The notes beneath the pieces were generated by a model. That model saw only the letters and a program-made list of their open reading frames with translations. It made no database searches and was not told where the DNA came from. A stretch of 7,141 bases of DNA from Pseudonocardia sp. (GTDB lineage Bacteria > Actinomycetota > Actinomycetes > Mycobacteriales > Pseudonocardiaceae). The position numbers and the translations under genes were made by a program. This document shows positions 5,211 to 7,141 of the stretch, piece by piece (the first letter of the stretch is position 1; each line of letters opens with the position of its first letter). The stretch spans positions 1 through 7,141 of the forward strand of contig JAKDLE010000141.1 in the NCBI GenBank assembly GCA_030453005.1. The letters run 5' to 3'.

Positions 5211-6437
5211 CTACCACCGCAGCGGCAGGCTCGTGACGCCGTTGATGAAGTTCGACGTGAGCCGTCGCGGCTCGCCGTGGAGCACAGCCGGGGGCAGCGC
5301 CAGGAACTCGGTGAAGAACGCCCGCATCTGCAGCCGGGCGAACGCCGCACCGAGGCACAGGTGCGGCCCCTGCCCGAAGGCGAGGTGCTCGTTGGGGGTG
5401 CGCGCCGGGTCGAAGCGGTTCGGGTCGGGGAAGCGGCGCTCGTCGACGTTCGCCGAGCAGTGGTAGACGACGACCTTGTCGCCTCCCGCGATCTCCCGTC
5501 CCGCGAGCACCACGTCGCGGGCGGCGGTGCGCCGGAAGGTGAGCACCGGCGGATGGACGCGCAGCATCTCCTCGACCGCCGTGGGCAGCAGCGACGGGTC
5601 GGCGCGCAGCCGCGCGTGCGCGCCCGGGTTCCGCAGCAGGGTGAGGACCCCGCCGGGCAGGGCGCTGCGCACCGTGTCGTTGCCCGCGATGACGAGCAGG
5701 AAGAAGAACATCTCCAGCTCGGTGTCGGTGAGCTGCTCGCCGTCGACCTCGGCCTGCACCAGCGCCGTCATGACGTCGTCGGCGGGTCTGCGCCGCTTGT
5801 CCCGCGCGAGCGACTGCGCGTAGGCGAACATGTCGGCGAGCATCGCGGGCGAACGGGGGTTGACCGGCTTGCCCTCGGCGTCGGTGACCACCGTGGCGTG
5901 CTCCGGGTCCTGATAGCCGATGACGCGGTCGGTCCACCGCTTGAGCAGCGGGCGGTCGTCGGGCGGGACCCCGAGCAGGTCGGAGAGGTTCTGCAGGGGG
6001 AGGTCGTCGGTGACGTCGCGCGGCAGGTCGCACCCGCCGTTGCGCACGGCCGCGGCGAGCATCGCGGCGGCCCGCCGCGCGATCACCTCGGCGAACCGTT
6101 CCAGCCTGCGCCGCGAGAACGCCCCCGTGACCAGGGTGCGCAGCCGCACCTGCTCGGGCGGGTCCATGTTGAGCACCATGCGCCGGATGAACGGGAGGTC
6201 GGCCGGGTCGGGGTCGTGGATCTGGGTGGCCCCCAGCGAGGACGAGTAGTCCTGCGGGTTGCGCAGCACGTGCCGCACATCGGCGTGGCGGGTGACGGCC
6301 CAGAAGCCCGGGCCCGCGGGCCAGATCCCCACCTCGTGCTCGTCCTGCCAGCTCACCGGGTCGGTGTCGCGCAGCTCCCGCAGCGCGTCGTGCGGCACAC
6401 CGCGGGCGAAGATCCTGGGGTCGAAGACGTCCACCAC
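5211..6437 (-). CDS. Cytochrome P450 monooxygenase
   Basis: This is a complete 408-residue bacterial class I cytochrome P450, soluble, which would need a ferredoxin and reductase encoded elsewhere. The early motif LNMDPPEQVRLRTLV (C-helix region) is typical. The I-helix oxygen-activation motif is AGNDT at 251-255. The K-helix ExxR is E290-x2-R293. The heme loop is FGQGPHLCLG at 354-363 with thiolate ligand C361. The stretch FRRTAARDVVLAGREI and the aromatic YHCSANVDERRFPDP resemble the CYP124/125/142 group, whose known members oxidise sterol side chains or methyl-branched lipids; this placement is an impression and the substrate is not shown. The start is the first of two GTG codons (6437), only three bases after the alkyltransferase stop and without a clear ribosome binding site, so translation is probably coupled to that gene. 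All catalytic residues are intact. Confidence 0.96.
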   Translation of the reverse strand: MVDVFDPRIFARGVPHDALRELRDTDPVSWQDEHEVGIWPAGPGFWAVTRHADVRHVLRNPQDYSSSLGATQIHDPDPADLPFIRRMVLNMDPPEQVRLRTLVTGAFSRRRLERFAEVIARRAAAMLAAAVRNGGCDLPRDVTDDLPLQNLSDLLGVPPDDRPLLKRWTDRVIGYQDPEHATVVTDAEGKPVNPRSPAMLADMFAYAQSLARDKRRRPADDVMTALVQAEVDGEQLTDTELEMFFFLLVIAGNDTVRSALPGGVLTLLRNPGAHARLRADPSLLPTAVEEMLRVHPPVLTFRRTAARDVVLAGREIAGGDKVVVYHCSANVDERRFPDPNRFDPARTPNEHLAFGQGPHLCLGAAFARLQMRAFFTEFLALPPAVLHGEPRRLTSNFINGVTSLPLRW

Positions 6438-6440
6438 GGG

Positions 6441-7121
6441 TCAGCCGAACTCGAGCGCCGGGGTGAGTACGCCCTCGAGCGCGAGCAGCCACTCCTTGAC
6501 GGCCCGTCCCCCGCCGAAGCCGCCGAGCCCGTCGGCGCCCAGCACGCGGTGGCACGGCACCACCAGCGGCAACGGGTTGGATCCCATGATCGCGCCGACG
6601 CCGCGGGCCGCCGTGTGGGCGTGGCCCAGACCGCTGCGCGCCGCGAGCTCCCCGTAGGTGACGGTGGTGCCGAACGGCACGGTGTCGTGCAGTGTCTCCA
6701 GCACCCGGCGCCGGGATCCCGAGGTGAGGCTCCAGTCGAGCGCAACCGGGACGGCGCGGCGTGACCCGGCCAGGTACTCGCGCAGCTGCTCGGTGGCCTC
6801 GGCAGTGGCCCCGAGGGTGTTTCCGGCGCCGGCGGGCGCGAGGGTGCCTCCGGCGCCGGCGGGCGCGAGAGTGCCTCCGGCGCCGGCGGGCGCGAGAGTG
6901 CCTCCGGCGCCGGCGGGCGCGGCGACGAGCGACACGCCCAGCCGGGCGGCGGCGCGTTGGGCCGCACGGGACGCGTCGCCGAACGCCACCAGCGCCAGGC
7001 CGGCACCGGTGACCCCGATGGTCAGGGCCCCGATCGGTGCGGGCGCCGGGAGCACGGCACAGACGAGGGTCACGAGGGGCAGTGTGCCGTTCGATGAAGC
7101 GTGACGTTCTGTCCCGCTCAC
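6441..7121 (-). CDS. ogt: Methylated-DNA--[protein]-cysteine S-methyltransferase (O6-alkylguanine-DNA alkyltransferase)
   Basis: This suicide repair protein moves an alkyl group from O6-alkylguanine to its own cysteine. It has 226 residues, longer than the usual 160-190. The N-terminal domain is recognisable at PIGALTIGVTGAGLALVAFG (about 29-48). The catalytic domain shows Y156 (TVTYGELA), the arginine finger R173 (ARGVGAIMGSNP), the hinge N182, the acceptor C190 in VVPCHRV, H191, and E216 in VKEWLLALEG, which closely echoes human MGMT. Residues 68-103 are four copies of a nonapeptide APAGAG(G/N)TL inserted in a surface loop before the helix LREYLAG; this accounts for the excess length. The GTG start at 7121 has only a moderate ribosome binding site (GGTGG four bases upstream), and overlaps a possible upstream stop as GTGA. 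The P450 follows after three bases. The first ~20 residues are poorly conserved, so a later start is possible. Confidence 0.94.
   Translation of the reverse strand: MSGTERHASSNGTLPLVTLVCAVLPAPAPIGALTIGVTGAGLALVAFGDASRAAQRAAARLGVSLVAAPAGAGGTLAPAGAGGTLAPAGAGGTLAPAGAGNTLGATAEATEQLREYLAGSRRAVPVALDWSLTSGSRRRVLETLHDTVPFGTTVTYGELAARSGLGHAHTAARGVGAIMGSNPLPLVVPCHRVLGADGLGGFGGGRAVKEWLLALEGVLTPALEFG
6813..6920. repeat. Tandem repeat, four units of 27 bp, in frame inside ogt
   Basis: Four contiguous 27-bp units lie at 6813-6839, 6840-6866, 6867-6893 and 6894-6920. The last two are identical, the second differs from them by one base, and the first differs from the second by two bases. Each contains the palindrome CCGGCGCCGG. 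On the minus strand each unit encodes APAGAGGTL; the one at 6813-6839 encodes APAGAGNTL. Because the unit is a multiple of three, copy-number changes keep the reading frame. Confidence 0.98.
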
Positions 7122-7141
7122 CGAGCCACCGCCTCGCGGCG
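7118..7141 (-). CDS. Possible C-terminal end of an upstream gene (edge fragment)
   Basis: On the minus strand, one frame entering from the right edge reads RREAVAR and then stops at TGA (7120-7118). This stop overlaps the GTG start of the alkyltransferase gene by the four bases GTGA, the classic layout of coupled genes. Only seven codons are visible, so the product cannot be named. In many bacteria ogt follows an alkA- or ada-type gene, but nothing here shows that. Confidence 0.3.
   Translation of the reverse strand, partial: RREAVAR

Noticed and set aside
4972..6555. 527-residue open frame on the minus strand in another frame over the P450
   Set aside because: The product is Arg/Ala/Pro-rich with no motif, while the overlapping P450 frame has all family signatures.
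4788..6764. 658-residue open frame on the plus strand
   Set aside because: It mirrors the P450 and ogt genes on the other strand and shows only Arg/Gly/Val/His-rich filler sequence with no motif.
6813..6920. CRISPR-like array
   Set aside because: The 27-bp units are contiguous with no spacers, and they keep an open reading frame in ogt, so this is a coding tandem repeat.

Overview
The window is very GC-rich and compact. Codons strongly prefer G or C at the third position, GTG and TTG starts are used often, and protein styles match high-GC Actinobacteria. The LytTR regulator, the Fpg/Nei-type glycosylase and the P450 together suggest Pseudonocardiaceae (Pseudonocardia-like); this is inferred from style, not from a search. 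Every gene I can support lies on the minus strand, so the biology reads from right to left. Long open frames on the plus strand are GC-driven shadows.

Right block (about 7141 to 5211): the last codons of a possible upstream gene overlap, by a GTGA junction, an O6-alkylguanine-DNA alkyltransferase gene (7121-6441). This gene carries four tandem 27-bp units that encode an Ala/Pro/Gly-rich nonapeptide repeat. Three bases later a complete cytochrome P450 begins (6437-5211). A GC-rich nested hairpin past its stop may end this transcript.

Middle gap (5210 to 4656, 555 bp): no intact gene. It holds a long near-perfect hairpin (4922-4964), a 17-bp palindrome (4987-5003), and coding-like but frame-broken stretches that may be gene remnants.

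Left block (4655 to 1): a tightly packed gene row. A small two-helix membrane protein (4655-4215) is followed 10 bp later by an Fpg/Nei-family DNA glycosylase (4204-3323). Four bp further is a LytS-type sensor histidine kinase with a TTG start (3318-2122). After 28 bp comes an S49 serine peptidase of the SppA/SohB type without a membrane anchor (2093-1212). After 154 bp comes a LytTR response regulator (1057-185). After 86 bp a new gene starts at a GTG (98) with a strong ribosome binding site and runs off the left edge. The kinase and regulator very likely form a two-component pair, split by the peptidase gene. By analogy with LytS/LytTR pairs that control carboxylate uptake, the left-edge gene may be a DUF485/solute-symporter subunit, but only its first 32 codons are visible.

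The best candidates for something unusual are the peptidase inside the two-component locus, the minisatellite in the alkyltransferase gene, the Cys pair in the kinase sensor domain, the P450 joined to a DNA-repair gene, and the hairpin in the gap.
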